This document shows positions 49,116-58,427 of a DNA stretch of 64,000 nt, piece after piece. The DNA lies in assembly GCF_030167925.1 (NCBI RefSeq), contig NZ_JASKUT010000001.1:4176501-4240500 (forward strand), written 5' to 3'. Source of the DNA: Paenibacillus silviterrae. Lineage in GTDB: Bacteria > Bacillota > Bacilli > Paenibacillales > NBRC-103111. The translations under genes were made by a program, and so were the position numbers. Under the pieces are notes generated by a model. The model saw only the letters and a list, made by a program, of their open reading frames with translations, did no database searches and had not been told where the DNA came from. Positions within the stretch are counted from its first letter, which is position 1, and each line of letters starts with the position of its first letter.

Positions 49116-50531
49116 TTAAATTTTCGCAATCGATTCGGACAAGGCTTCCGCCATCTGGGCAAGCGATTGCGAGGTCGCCGAATTCTCCTCGACGCTGGCG
49201 GCGGTCTCTTCCGTTACGGCGGAGATGCTCTCTACCGAACGCAGCACATCGCCCGATTGAGCGGCTTGCTCCTCACAGGCAGCGGCAATTTCCACCACCT
49301 TGCTTGCGGTTTCGTTCAGCTTCGCAATAATGCGCTCGAAGGACTCTCCTGTCATCTGCGACAAGGCCACCCCCTCCTTGACGGCAAGAACACTCAGCTC
49401 GGTGTTGTGCTGCATCCCCTTGATGATTCCGGAAATTTGCTTCGTGGCCTCCCGGCTGCGCTCGGCCAGCTTACGCACCTCATCGGCGACGACGGCGAAG
49501 CCCCGGCCGTGTTCTCCCGCGCGGGCGGCCTCAATGGCGGCATTCAACGCCAGCAGATTCGTTTGATCCGCAATTTCGTCAATGACCTCAATAATGTCAC
49601 CGATGGTAGCGGAATCCTGCTCCAGCTTGGACATCTGCCGGCTCACCTGATCCATGCCGGTAATCGAGTTGCGTACCGCTTCCCCGCCCTCCTTGGCAAT
49701 GGAGACGGTTTGGCTGGAAAATTCGGCGGCCTGCTCCGCGTTCTCCGCCACCGAATTGATCGCAATGGAGAGCTCCGTAATCAGCTCCGTCATGTGCTGT
49801 GCGGATTGGGATTGATCGTTGGCGCCGCTGGCAATCTCCTCGGTGCTGGCCGAAATCTGCTGTGCCGAAGCGGAAACATTCTGCGCGGAGGCCATTACGG
49901 TTCGGATCACGGACCGCAAATTGTTCAGCATGATCCATCCGAAGGCTGCACTAATGGCCAAGCAAACGATGATAATAGTAATAATAATGGTTTGATTCAA
50001 GCTTTGGTTGGCTTCCATTTCCTGAAGAGAGACGGCGATCTGGTCATCCAGACTGGTAAGTGAATCCGCTATGATCGGATCCAGCTCCTTACGGGCCTCG
50101 CGCTCTTCGCCAAAATGAAGCTTCAGCGCTTCGGCAGGATTGCCTTGATTGTACGCGTCGAGAACTTTTTTGCTGGCGGCGGAGAAGTTAATGAAGTTTC
50201 GGCTGATTTTGTCGATCGTCTGCTGCTCCTCAGGACCGAGCTCCTTCATTCTGCGAAGCGTTTGCAAATAACCGTCGATCTCGGCGGTCTTCGCTTTCAT
50301 TTCCGGCAGGTAGCTTGCATCACCTTGAAGGAGGAAGCCTCTCTCGTCATTGGATAAACCCGTTAACCGAAATTGAATGGATTTCATGTGAAACCGGTAC
50401 TCCTGCTTTTGCAAGAGGGCATTGTACATCTTCTGATTGTGTTCGGTGTTAATGTAAAAATAAACCCCAATGAAAACAATCATGCTAAGCAATGTTGCGA
50501 GAACAAGTAGAAGCTTCGTCTTCAGTCTCAT
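49116..50531 (-). CDS. Methyl-accepting chemotaxis protein under c-di-GMP riboswitch control
   Basis: A 471-residue membrane receptor. TM1 is about 7-26 and TM2 about 179-200, with a periplasmic-side four-helix sensor between them. This sensor has the CHASE3-like pattern [19 protein letters not shown]. The signalling hairpin is at about 314-360 ([38 protein letters not shown]). No clear HAMP domain follows TM2. GGGAGG precedes ATG 50,531. The leader holds a c-di-GMP-I riboswitch and terminator, so receptor supply should respond to the motility/biofilm second messenger. Confidence 0.92.
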   Translation of the reverse strand: MRLKTKLLLVLATLLSMIVFIGVYFYINTEHNQKMYNALLQKQEYRFHMKSIQFRLTGLSNDERGFLLQGDASYLPEMKAKTAEIDGYLQTLRRMKELGPEEQQTIDKISRNFINFSAASKKVLDAYNQGNPAEALKLHFGEEREARKELDPIIADSLTSLDDQIAVSLQEMEANQSLNQTIIITIIIVCLAISAAFGWIMLNNLRSVIRTVMASAQNVSASAQQISASTEEIASGANDQSQSAQHMTELITELSIAINSVAENAEQAAEFSSQTVSIAKEGGEAVRNSITGMDQVSRQMSKLEQDSATIGDIIEVIDEIADQTNLLALNAAIEAARAGEHGRGFAVVADEVRKLAERSREATKQISGIIKGMQHNTELSVLAVKEGVALSQMTGESFERIIAKLNETASKVVEIAAACEEQAAQSGDVLRSVESISAVTEETAASVEENSATSQSLAQMAEALSESIAKI

Positions 50532-50574
50532 GGATGTTGGCCTCCCGATTTTTGTATGACTGGATATCAATGTA

Positions 50575-50605
50575 AATAAAAAAACCGCCAGGAAGCCGGT
50601 TTTCG
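50575..50605 (-). terminator. Riboswitch-associated terminator
   Basis: On the minus strand AAAACCGGC...GGCGGTTTT followed by a T-run. It lies between the aptamer and the chemoreceptor start and is likely the expression platform. Confidence 0.8.
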
Positions 50606-50609
50606 TACA

Positions 50610-50693
50610 GCTTCGGCAGCCCGGCGATCGTAGTTTATGAAACCTTAGACCCGTAGCTTTGCGTCCCCGCCTTTCGAGGGGTTTGCCGTTGAC
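50610..50693 (-). promoter_or_regulatory. Cyclic-di-GMP-I (GEMM) riboswitch
   Basis: The minus strand shows the conserved GEMM-I elements in order: GGCAAACC, the tetraloop CGAAAGG, GGGACGCAAAGC, GGGTCTAAGG (tetraloop receptor) and GATCGCCGGGCTGCC. GEMM-I aptamers bind c-di-GMP and often precede motility and chemotaxis genes. The terminator immediately downstream implies transcriptional control; whether ligand turns expression on or off cannot be read by eye. Confidence 0.93.
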
Positions 50694-50733
50694 GAAGAAT
50701 ATTCGATTTAGTAGAAAGGACCTAATCCCCCAT

Positions 50734-50762
50734 AGTATAAAGTGTACTTTAGAAATTATCAA
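50734..50762 (-). promoter_or_regulatory. Promoter of the riboswitch/chemoreceptor transcript
   Basis: On the minus strand TTGATA, 17-bp spacer, TATACT, about 40 bp before the aptamer. Confidence 0.8.
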
Positions 50763-50850
50763 CAAAAATCGACAAATTTCCCGTTGGTTGAGATAAATTC
50801 AGTAAAGCAAACGGATAAAAAAAGATATGTACTTTGGAAAAAACGCATCC

Positions 50851-50875
50851 TATAATGATAATGATAATTATTATC
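50851..50875 (+). promoter_or_regulatory. Fur box over the -10 of the siderophore uptake operon
   Basis: GATAATGATAATTATTATC (50,857-50,875) matches the 19-bp Fur consensus GATAATGATAATCATTATC at 18 positions. A TATAAT (50,851-50,856) adjoins it. Binding of iron-loaded Fur would block the promoter. Confidence 0.93.
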
Positions 50876-50950
50876 AATACAATACACCGAAGCAAACGCA
50901 GTCCGAGCTGCATTGTCTGCATTAGCTATGGGTAAGGAGGAAGCAACAAT

Positions 50951-51967
50951 ATGAAGGCTTTACGATGGATGGTCCTATTGGTACTGGCGCTGGCGGTTTC
51001 TGCCTGCGGAAGTACAGCGGCACCGGGAGGAACGGCGGGAAGTACTGTTAATCAGGCAGCTTCTCCGGAAGCGGGGAAATCGAAGGACCAGGGCGGGGCG
51101 AGTACAGCGGCAACAGGGGAAAAAATCATTAAGCATGCCATGGGAACGGCAACCTTAAAGAAAAAGCCGGAGCGGGTGGTCGTTCTTTTCAACGGGATGA
51201 CGGATATTTCGCTTCATCTGGGCGTAAAGCCTGTCGGCTCGGTAGAGTCGTGGGAAGAGAAGCCGTGGTACAACTATTTGCGGGCGCAGATGGACGGGGT
51301 AAAAAACCTCGGCGAGGAAACCCAGCCCAATGTAGAGGCCATTATCGCGCTCAAGCCGGATTTGATTATCGGAACGAAAAATCGCCATGAGAAGATTTAT
51401 CCTCAGCTGGAGAGCATTGCCCCGACGATCATGACGGAAGAGATTTTCGATTGGAAGGCGAACCTGAAGATTGCAGCCGATGCGCTCTACAAGCAGGAGG
51501 AAGGCGCTAAGATTCTAAGCGAATGGGATCGCCGTGTGGCGGAGTTTAAGCAGAAGGCGGGAGATAAGCTGGCCAAATCGGAGGTATCGATTGTCCGGTT
51601 TGAACGGGACGGCAGCGCGCGCTTCTATGCGACAGGGTTTGCCGGCACGATCTTCAAGGAGCTCGGCTTACCTCGTCCGAAAGCTCAAATGGTGGAAGGC
51701 AAGGCCGTGGTGAACCTCACCTCGAAGGAGCAGATGTCGCAGTTGGATGGGGACTACATATTCGATATTACCCGTCTCAATGAGAATGAGCCGACGGTAG
51801 CCCAATCACAAAACGATTGGACCTCTCATCCCCTCTGGAAGAGCCTGAAGGGCGTCAAGAACGGGAAGTACTATAAGGTCGACACGATCACCTGGAACTT
51901 GGCCGGCGGATCCATGGCGGCAAAGGCGATGCTGGATGACCTCTACCATTATTTTGAAATCAAGTAG
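50951..51967 (+). CDS. Siderophore-binding lipoprotein (FecB/FhuD family)
   Basis: A 338-residue class III substrate-binding protein. The lipobox LAVSACGS puts the lipidated cysteine near residue 20, followed by an Ala/Gly/Ser-rich linker. The binding fold is seen in the segments KKPERVVVLFNGMTDISLHLGVKPVG, NVEAIIALKPDLIIG and the C-terminal HPLWKSLKGVKNGKYYKVD. It delivers ferric siderophore to the permeases encoded next. Fur-controlled. Confidence 0.92.
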   Translation: MKALRWMVLLVLALAVSACGSTAAPGGTAGSTVNQAASPEAGKSKDQGGASTAATGEKIIKHAMGTATLKKKPERVVVLFNGMTDISLHLGVKPVGSVESWEEKPWYNYLRAQMDGVKNLGEETQPNVEAIIALKPDLIIGTKNRHEKIYPQLESIAPTIMTEEIFDWKANLKIAADALYKQEEGAKILSEWDRRVAEFKQKAGDKLAKSEVSIVRFERDGSARFYATGFAGTIFKELGLPRPKAQMVEGKAVVNLTSKEQMSQLDGDYIFDITRLNENEPTVAQSQNDWTSHPLWKSLKGVKNGKYYKVDTITWNLAGGSMAAKAMLDDLYHYFEIK

Positions 51968-51987
51968 TTCCTAGGGAGCGTTTCGCC

Positions 51988-52998
51988 ATGAATCTAATGC
52001 ATTCGACTGTAGGAAAGGCCGGCGGACTGCTGGCTCTCCTGCTGGTCCTGCTGCTGAGCTTTGTCTCCAGCGTCCTATTCGGTGCGACCCAGTACGATTG
52101 GCATACCGCCTGGGCGTCTGTCTTTTATTACGATGAGAATGTCGCCGACCAAATCATTATCCGCACTACTCGAGTGCCGAGAGCATGCATTGCCGCAGCC
52201 ATAGGGGCCAGCCTTGCCATCGCAGGTACGCTGATGCAGACGCTGACACGCAATCCGCTTGCTTCGCCCAGTGTACTAGGAGTGAATGCCGGGGCTACCT
52301 TCTTCGTCGTCCTAGCGGCCATCGCCTTCTCGATTTCATCCATGCAATGGCTGATGTGGATCTCCTTTGCAGGAGCTGCCTTGGCAGCCGTATTCGTCTA
52401 TGTGCTGGGTTCGATGGGCAGAGACGGTTTGACTCCTCTCAAAATCGTCCTCGCCGGCGCAGCCATGTCCGCCTTATTCGCTTCGTTTACCCAAGCGATT
52501 CTGGTGCTGAACAAGCAAGGCCTCGGCACGGTGCTGTATTGGCTGACGGGAACGATTGCGGGCCGCTCTCCCGATATGATTATGGCTGTATTTCCTTATA
52601 TGGCGGTGAGCTGGGCGGTGGCATGGTTCATTGCAAGAGATATGAATCTGCTCCTGATGGGCGAGGATACGGCGAAAGGCTTAGGACAAAGGACGATGTG
52701 GATCAAGCTGACGGCCGGGATCATTATCGTCGTTCTTGCGGGCGGCTCCGTTTCGGTAGCGGGACCGATAGGTTTTATCGGGATTGTAATTCCGCATATT
52801 GCGCGTTATATCGGCGGAACGGATCATCGGTGGGTCATTCCGTATTGTGCCGTGCTCGGTGCAACCCTGCTTCTTCTGGCGGATGTGGTCGCAAGATTTA
52901 TTATGATTCCCTCGGAAATGCCGGTAGGCGTGATGACGGCCGTGATCGGCGCCCCGTTCTTCATTTATATCGCGCGAAGGGGGCTGGCCAAAGCATGA
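51988..52998 (+). CDS. Iron-siderophore ABC permease (FecCD family), first subunit
   Basis: A 336-residue protein with about nine or ten transmembrane segments. Family motifs are RVPRACIAAAIGASLAIAGTLMQ, NPLASPSVLGVNAGA and AGPIGFIGIVIPHIARYIGG, the coupling region for the ATPase. Its stop overlaps the start of the second permease gene. Confidence 0.93.
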   Translation: MNLMHSTVGKAGGLLALLLVLLLSFVSSVLFGATQYDWHTAWASVFYYDENVADQIIIRTTRVPRACIAAAIGASLAIAGTLMQTLTRNPLASPSVLGVNAGATFFVVLAAIAFSISSMQWLMWISFAGAALAAVFVYVLGSMGRDGLTPLKIVLAGAAMSALFASFTQAILVLNKQGLGTVLYWLTGTIAGRSPDMIMAVFPYMAVSWAVAWFIARDMNLLLMGEDTAKGLGQRTMWIKLTAGIIIVVLAGGSVSVAGPIGFIGIVIPHIARYIGGTDHRWVIPYCAVLGATLLLLADVVARFIMIPSEMPVGVMTAVIGAPFFIYIARRGLAKA

Positions 52999-54038
52999 TG
53001 CAGCATGTTCCTATTCGGTTCCGGCGCCGGGGAATTTCCTTTTTGCTTCATAAAAGAACGGTTGTGACATCCTTCGTTTTGCTGGCTGCTTGCATCCTCA
53101 TTGCCGTGGCTAGCACAGGTATGGGGGAAATGTACATTTCTCCCGCCGATGTCATTCGAAGCGTATTCGGCATGGGGGCCGAAGAGCATTCCATGGTTAT
53201 CCAGAAGCTGCGCCTTCCCCGGATTGTCATTTCCCTGCTGGTAGGGAGCTCCTTGGCAGCGGCGGGCGCCATCCTGCAAGGGATCATCCGGAATCCGCTC
53301 TCGTCACCCGATATCATGGGCGTTACAGGAGGCGCCTCCGTCGCAGCGGTGTCCTTCCTGACGTTATCCGCAGGCGCGTTCAGCATTCGCTGGCTGCCGG
53401 TCAGCGCGATGCTAGGTGCGGGTCTTGTATCGGTCGTCTTGTATTTGCTTGCCTGGAAAAAGGGGGTTACCCCCATCCGGCTCATTCTGGTCGGAATCGG
53501 GATGTCGTCCCTGACGTCGGCTGCCACCACGATGATGATCGTCTTTAGCGAGAACAAGGATGTGAGCCAAGCGTACCTATGGCTGACAGGCTCGGTGTAC
53601 GCCTCCAATTGGGAGAACGTCCTGACGGTGCTGCCTTGGACGGTGATTCTGATTCCTCTCTCCTTCCTGATGGCCCGCCATGTGAACATCGGCCAGCTCG
53701 GGGATGACGTAGCGGCAAGCGCAGGAAGCCGGGTTGAACGAAACCGCTTGGTATTGCTGTTCATCAGTGTAGCCTTGGCGGGCTCGGCCGTGTCCGTAGC
53801 CGGAGGGATCGGGTTTGTCGGCTTGATAGCCCCGCATATGGCCCGCAAGCTGGTGGGCTCCAGCTTCGAGAGTGTGCTTCCCGTCTCCGCCCTGCTGGGC
53901 GGCGCGATTGTTATGCTGGCTGATCTGGCCGGGAGAACCTTCTTCCTTCCGCTCGATATTCCGGTTGGCGTATTTACCTCGGCTGTGGGCGCTCCCTTCT
54001 TTATCTATTTGCTGTACACCGAGCGCAATTCCAAATAG
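52995..54038 (+). CDS. Iron-siderophore ABC permease (FecCD family), second subunit
   Basis: A 347-residue membrane protein homologous to the first subunit (LRLPRIVISLLVGSSLAAAGAILQ, NPLSSPDIMGVTGGA, AGGIGFVGLIAPHMARKLVG). ATG 52,995 overlaps the preceding stop (ATGA) and gives a family-length N-terminus; the frame is open far upstream, but that part is antisense-like noise across the first permease gene. Confidence 0.92.
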   Translation: MMQHVPIRFRRRGISFLLHKRTVVTSFVLLAACILIAVASTGMGEMYISPADVIRSVFGMGAEEHSMVIQKLRLPRIVISLLVGSSLAAAGAILQGIIRNPLSSPDIMGVTGGASVAAVSFLTLSAGAFSIRWLPVSAMLGAGLVSVVLYLLAWKKGVTPIRLILVGIGMSSLTSAATTMMIVFSENKDVSQAYLWLTGSVYASNWENVLTVLPWTVILIPLSFLMARHVNIGQLGDDVAASAGSRVERNRLVLLFISVALAGSAVSVAGGIGFVGLIAPHMARKLVGSSFESVLPVSALLGGAIVMLADLAGRTFFLPLDIPVGVFTSAVGAPFFIYLLYTERNSK

Positions 54039-54049
54039 GAGAGATGACC

Positions 54050-54913
54050 ATGCATTCCTTAGTGGCTAGAAATCTGCATTTGACCTATGGTAACGAAAGC
54101 ATTATCGAACAGCTCGATCTGTCCATACCCAAGGGCAAGATTACCGTCTTGATCGGCTCCAACGGCTGCGGCAAATCGACGCTTCTCCGCTCGATGGCCC
54201 GCTTATTGAAGCCGTCCAAGGGAGAGGTCGTGCTGGACGGCAAGCAGATTGCGAAGATCCCCACCAAAGAGATCGCAAGGCGCTTGTCCATTTTGCCGCA
54301 GGGACCTGTCGCTCCGGAAGGGTTGACCGTATTCCAGCTGGTGAAGCAGGGGAGGTATCCGTATCAGCATTGGCTAAAGCAGTGGACGGAGGAGGATGAG
54401 CGTCTTGTCCGGGAGGCGCTGCGCGTCACCAAAACAGAGGCGCTGGCCGAAATGCCCGTTGATTCCTTGTCCGGCGGACAACGGCAGCGTGCGTGGATTG
54501 CGATGACCCTGGCTCAAGGGACGGACACGATCCTGCTGGACGAACCGACAACCTATCTGGATATGGCCCACCAAGTGGATATTTTGGATTTGCTGTTCGA
54601 ATTGAATGAACGGGACCGGCGGACGATTGTCATGGTTCTCCATGATTTGAATCTTGCTTGCCGATACGCGCATCATCTTGTCGCTATCAAGGATAAAACC
54701 GTCTATGCGCAAGGAAAGCCGGAGGAGGTGATCCATCCGCAGCTGGTCCGGCATGTATTTGGGATGGAGTGCAGCATCGTGGAGGATCCCTACTTCGGTA
54801 CGCCGCTCTGTATTCCGCAGGGGAAAGGCCGACGGGCCGAGCGGAAGTACGGTTCGATCGAAACCATCAAGGAGCCTAAGGAGGCGCAAAAAAGTGAGCT
54901 TATTAGCGTATAA
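54050..54913 (+). CDS. Iron-siderophore ABC transporter ATPase (FecE family)
   Basis: A 287-residue ATPase. Walker A is GSNGCGKSTLLRS, the signature is [13 protein letters not shown], Walker B is TILLDEPTTYLDM, and the switch is VLHDLNLACRYAHH. AGGAGAG is six bases before ATG 54,050. The C-terminus after about 255 is an unusual Lys/Glu-rich tail that overlaps the next gene by 20 bp. Confidence 0.94.
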   Translation: MHSLVARNLHLTYGNESIIEQLDLSIPKGKITVLIGSNGCGKSTLLRSMARLLKPSKGEVVLDGKQIAKIPTKEIARRLSILPQGPVAPEGLTVFQLVKQGRYPYQHWLKQWTEEDERLVREALRVTKTEALAEMPVDSLSGGQRQRAWIAMTLAQGTDTILLDEPTTYLDMAHQVDILDLLFELNERDRRTIVMVLHDLNLACRYAHHLVAIKDKTVYAQGKPEEVIHPQLVRHVFGMECSIVEDPYFGTPLCIPQGKGRRAERKYGSIETIKEPKEAQKSELISV

Positions 54914-55466
54914 ACATGCCGGGACGATGGCGGAGCTGATCAAGGACAGAAGAACGATCCGCGATTTCAAGAGTGACCCTGTACCGACGGAGTTGATTGT
55001 GGAATTGCTGAATGTCGCGGTGTGGGCGCCCAACCACGGCAACAGGCAGCCTTGGCGCTTCCTGCTGTATAAGGGAGAGGGGCGGTCGATCCTGGCGGAT
55101 GCCATGCTCCGGACCTATTCCGACGAGGAAAAGAAGAAGCACGGGGAGCCCAAGTGGAACTATTTCATGAACGTCCCCGCCCATCTCGTGGTGATTATGA
55201 AGGAGGATCCTCGCCGGAAGCAGTGGGAGGAGGACTACTGCGCCGTCAGTGCGCTCATCCAAAATTTCCAGCTGGCGGCATGGGAGCAGCAGCTTGGCGT
55301 CGTATGGAAAACGAACCATTATAATTATGACCCCCAGTTCCAGGAAGCGGTGGGCTTGCAGCTGGATGAGAAAATCATCGGCGTTCTGCACATCGGGTAC
55401 CCGAGGTCCGTTCCGGACGTCCAGCCGCGCAGGAATGCGGAGGAGCTGCTGACGATCATCGGCTGA
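54894..55466 (+). CDS. Nitroreductase-family flavoprotein
   Basis: A 190-residue FMN enzyme: DRRTIRDFKSDPVP near 17-30, VAVWAPNHGNRQPWRFLL, and GVVWKTNHYNYDPQF ... IIGVLHIGYP. It starts at GTG 54,894 eight bases after AAGGAGG, inside the ATPase gene. In this locus a role in ferric-siderophore reduction is possible but is inferred from position only. Confidence 0.85.
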   Translation: MSLLAYKHAGTMAELIKDRRTIRDFKSDPVPTELIVELLNVAVWAPNHGNRQPWRFLLYKGEGRSILADAMLRTYSDEEKKKHGEPKWNYFMNVPAHLVVIMKEDPRRKQWEEDYCAVSALIQNFQLAAWEQQLGVVWKTNHYNYDPQFQEAVGLQLDEKIIGVLHIGYPRSVPDVQPRRNAEELLTIIG

Positions 55467-55498
55467 TGAACGGTCCCAAAGAAGAAGGAGGAGTTGCT

Positions 55499-57040
55499 AT
55501 GCCAACCGTTCCCAACCAAGCGTACTGCCTGCCGCTGCTCTCCTCCATAAGAAGAAGGCGGTACTTGAAGGGGACATCCTTACTTACCAAGCATATTCCA
55601 AGCGATATGCTTATTCTTGTTATCGGGGGCAAAGGCATGCTCTGCACGGGGCAGGAAGTGCTTCCCATCCATCCGGGGCGGTCTTTATTTTTCCCCCGAG
55701 GAACGGCAATAGAGGTCATACTTGAGTCTAACCAAGTTGATGTATATCTTATGACGGTGGTCCAAGTAGCGATTGCGAAGCGAAAGGGGCAATGGAGCTG
55801 TACGAACGGAGCGAATCCTGACCTTTGGCCAACCGGCAAAATCGGTAAGCGATATGTGAACCCCCTGCTAGAGGAGATGGAGCAGCTCCATGAGCAATGC
55901 CGGACTCAAAGGGGCAGCTCTTCCGAACGGCAGCTGAAATTTCAAGCCCTCCTTGAAGCGATGCGGCAGGCTCGGCAGGAGTCGGACGGGAAGGAGGAAG
56001 GGGGTAGCGGGATCGATCAAAGCATCGTTTTCATGCACAAGCATTTCCATTCGAAAATAAAGCTGGAGACGCTGTCGGGCATTGCCGGCCTGACCCCCAC
56101 CTCATATTCGCGGAGCTTTAAGAAGGCGAAGGGAATCTCTCCGCTCGAATATGTGAACCGGCTTCGGATTCACTCCTCCAAGCAGCTGCTGCAGCAGCAG
56201 GAGGTAACGATTAAGGATGTGTCCGCCGCATTGGGCTTCAGTAATGAGTTTTATTTCAGCCGATTGTTTAAAAATACGGTAGGCATCTCTCCCGCCTTGT
56301 TTATGAAACGAAGGCAGCTGAGAGTTGCCGCAGCCTCCTGTTTCCGGTATCAGGATTGCTTGCGGTCCCTGGGGGTCTCAGTGCCGTTTGAATGGAATGC
56401 CTATCAGCTGATGGGCGCGGACGAAGAAGAGCGGAGCCGGATGCTCCAAGCGCAGCTGGAAGCACTGCGAGGATACCGTCCGGAGCTCATTATTGCGGAC
56501 TCCAGGCATTCGCCCTTCTATGAGCGCTTAAAGCAAATCGCTCCAACGGTGATCGTTGATCTGACCTACGACTGGCGCTCGCACTATATGAGGCTGGCTG
56601 AGCTGGTCGGCAGGGAAGAAGAAGCCCGGCGAACGATCGGCCAGCTGGAGCTGAAGGCTAGCTATGCCCGCAAAATACTGGCCCACACGATGAGAGAGGT
56701 CCCGGTGTCTCTGATGCGGCTTTATAACGGAAGGATTCGCGTGCAGGGGATGGTGGATCACCCTGTTAGTCACCTGCTTTATACTGAGCTGGGATTACAG
56801 CCGGGAAGCTGTGTTCCTCTCCATGAAAGAAACCGGGAATATTGTCTCGAAAGCCTGCCGCCGCTAGATTCGGGCTATTTGTTCGTCTACAAGCATTCGC
56901 TGCAGGCGGAGGAAGCCGAGCAGGCGATGAGTGCGTTGGAGGGCTATCCGGTCCGCTCGGTTCCTAACTGGGTCCGGATGAGCTGGTCGCCGGGCGGACA
57001 GCATCAAATCATCGATGAGCTGCTGGAATGGCGAGCGTGA
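55499..57040 (+). CDS. AraC-type regulator with a C-terminal siderophore-binding-protein-like domain (Btr-like)
   Basis: A 513-residue protein in three parts: a cupin-like N-terminus (about 15-95), an AraC helix-turn-helix pair (about 172-275; SGIAGLTPTSYSRSFKKAKGISPLEYVNRLRI and VSAALGFSNEFYFSRLFKNTVGISP), and a C-terminal domain (about 285-510) like a FecB-type binding protein (YRPELIIADSRHSPFYERLKQIAPTVIVDL). B. subtilis Btr has this architecture and activates siderophore uptake when it binds the siderophore. Here it follows the uptake genes directly. Confidence 0.9.
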   Translation: MPTVPNQAYCLPLLSSIRRRRYLKGTSLLTKHIPSDMLILVIGGKGMLCTGQEVLPIHPGRSLFFPRGTAIEVILESNQVDVYLMTVVQVAIAKRKGQWSCTNGANPDLWPTGKIGKRYVNPLLEEMEQLHEQCRTQRGSSSERQLKFQALLEAMRQARQESDGKEEGGSGIDQSIVFMHKHFHSKIKLETLSGIAGLTPTSYSRSFKKAKGISPLEYVNRLRIHSSKQLLQQQEVTIKDVSAALGFSNEFYFSRLFKNTVGISPALFMKRRQLRVAAASCFRYQDCLRSLGVSVPFEWNAYQLMGADEEERSRMLQAQLEALRGYRPELIIADSRHSPFYERLKQIAPTVIVDLTYDWRSHYMRLAELVGREEEARRTIGQLELKASYARKILAHTMREVPVSLMRLYNGRIRVQGMVDHPVSHLLYTELGLQPGSCVPLHERNREYCLESLPPLDSGYLFVYKHSLQAEEAEQAMSALEGYPVRSVPNWVRMSWSPGGQHQIIDELLEWRA

Positions 57041-57045
57041 ACGGA

Positions 57046-57082
57046 ATAAGGCACCAACCTGTCAGGCAGGCTGGTGCCTTAT
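57046..57082. terminator. Bidirectional terminator after the AraC-type gene
   Basis: ATAAGGCACCA pairs with TGGTGCCTTAT. The stop codon of the convergent AIM24-like gene lies in the right arm. Confidence 0.88.
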
Positions 57083-57768
57083 TTAATATATACGCTGCCG
57101 AAGGGCAGCACCTCCCGGAGCAGCCGTTTAAACCAGCCGTCGCCCGACAGACGGTCCTCCAGCTGGCGGTCGCGGGAGCCCGATTGAACGAGCACGCTCC
57201 CCGTCCCGCGAATTTCCCACTGCACATTCATATGCTGGCTGGCGAGGGAGTTGCCATAAACGGAGAGATGAATGAACGCGTCCTCGGGGTAAGCGATAAG
57301 CGCGTTCTTATCGACGAAGAGCGGCTGGGACGGATCAAGCTCCATTACGGCGGCGTCTCCCGCGGCTAGAATACCGAGGGTGCCGGGACCGGAAAATTTC
57401 ATACGGACCAGCTCCCGAGAGATCCAGGCTGTCTTCAGCTTCAGTATCTTGCTCTTCATGGACATCCCGTCCGTGAAGTAGATGACATGGCGAAAGTCGA
57501 ACAGCAGGCTGCTGTCGGCGGGAAGCTCGTAAGAAATGAGGGAGTGTCCCGTAGGCAGCCCCAGCAGGAACTCGGAGGGCCCGGTCAGGACGGACCGAAC
57601 CCATCTTCGCTTGCGATAGGCTCCGCCCAGATCCATCCATCGGTCCTCCCGATGGCCGGGCTGGCCCCGGTAAGCCAGAATGGAGCCGGGATGCAGAACA
57701 TGCAGCGCTTCCCCGCCGGACAGTTCGATTCGGGCGTGCCCCGTAGGCTGCGGTGCGCTGACCTTCAT
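57079..57768 (-). CDS. AIM24/DUF124-family protein
   Basis: A 229-residue protein with the repeated beta-strand pattern of the AIM24 (TIGR00266) family: HVLHPGSILAYRG, VLTGPSEFLLGLPTGHS, FSGPGTLGILAAGDAAVMELDPSQPLFVDKNALIAYPE. The bacterial role is unknown. Its start overlaps the stop of the upstream coiled-coil gene by 4 bp, so the two are co-translated. Confidence 0.8.
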   Translation of the reverse strand: MKVSAPQPTGHARIELSGGEALHVLHPGSILAYRGQPGHREDRWMDLGGAYRKRRWVRSVLTGPSEFLLGLPTGHSLISYELPADSSLLFDFRHVIYFTDGMSMKSKILKLKTAWISRELVRMKFSGPGTLGILAAGDAAVMELDPSQPLFVDKNALIAYPEDAFIHLSVYGNSLASQHMNVQWEIRGTGSVLVQSGSRDRQLEDRLSGDGWFKRLLREVLPFGSVYIK

Positions 57769-58199
57769 AGCATCGTCACCTCATGCTCTTCTTTACGCTG
57801 CTTGCGCCAGACGGTGTAGCGCCAGATGCGTACGGCCGCCGCGTAGCCAAGGACAAGCAGGATTGCCGTGATACCCGTTGAGGTGAGCTGGCGATATAAG
57901 GTGCGGCGGTCCGCATTCATTTCTTCTATGCGGCTCTGCAACTGCTGATTTTGTGCGGCCAAAGCCTCGTTCTGCTTCTGCAGCTCGGCATTCTGCTGCA
58001 GGAGCTGCTCCGCTTGCTTTCTGGACTCCTCTATTTGCTGTGTCGCTTCCGTCACATGGGCTTGAAGCTCCTCCACTTTCTCGGGCGCTTGGTAAATACC
58101 CTTGATTCGATCCAGTACTCCTGCATGGGCGGAGGCGGCGTCCGTTACTATTCCTAGTAGTACAATGAAAATAATAGAAAAGAGCAGTTTTTGCTTCAC
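57765..58199 (-). CDS. Membrane-anchored coiled-coil protein, unknown function
   Basis: A 144-residue protein. A signal sequence of about 25 residues (ends SAHA) is followed by a coiled coil at about 38-98 (Gln/Glu/Ala-rich heptads, EELQAHVTEATQQIEESRKQAEQ). A transmembrane segment at about 107-127 leads to a basic cytoplasmic tail. The partner is probably the AIM24-like protein encoded 4 bp overlapping downstream. Confidence 0.75.
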   Translation of the reverse strand: MKQKLLFSIIFIVLLGIVTDAASAHAGVLDRIKGIYQAPEKVEELQAHVTEATQQIEESRKQAEQLLQQNAELQKQNEALAAQNQQLQSRIEEMNADRRTLYRQLTSTGITAILLVLGYAAAVRIWRYTVWRKQRKEEHEVTML

Positions 58200-58427
58200 G
58201 AGTCTATCACCTGCTTTTTCATAGATTTACTTCCATTTTACTTTGTATTTCGATAAAGTTCCATTCCAGTCATGTCCATTGGTGTCGAATCTTCCAATTC
58301 ACAGCTTTTCCCTTGTTGGGCGGCGGTAAGCTTCATGTCGCTTTTTTACAATACTCCCTCGATGATTCGCCGTATAATAAGATGGAACGAAGGACTCAAG
58401 TTCAAACAGGGTAAAGGTGGAGGAGCA

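Noticed and set aside
52185..52994. Upstream extension of the second permease frame
   Set aside because: It lies inside the first permease gene in another frame and reads as low-quality Arg/Ser-rich sequence; ATG 52,995 is the family start.
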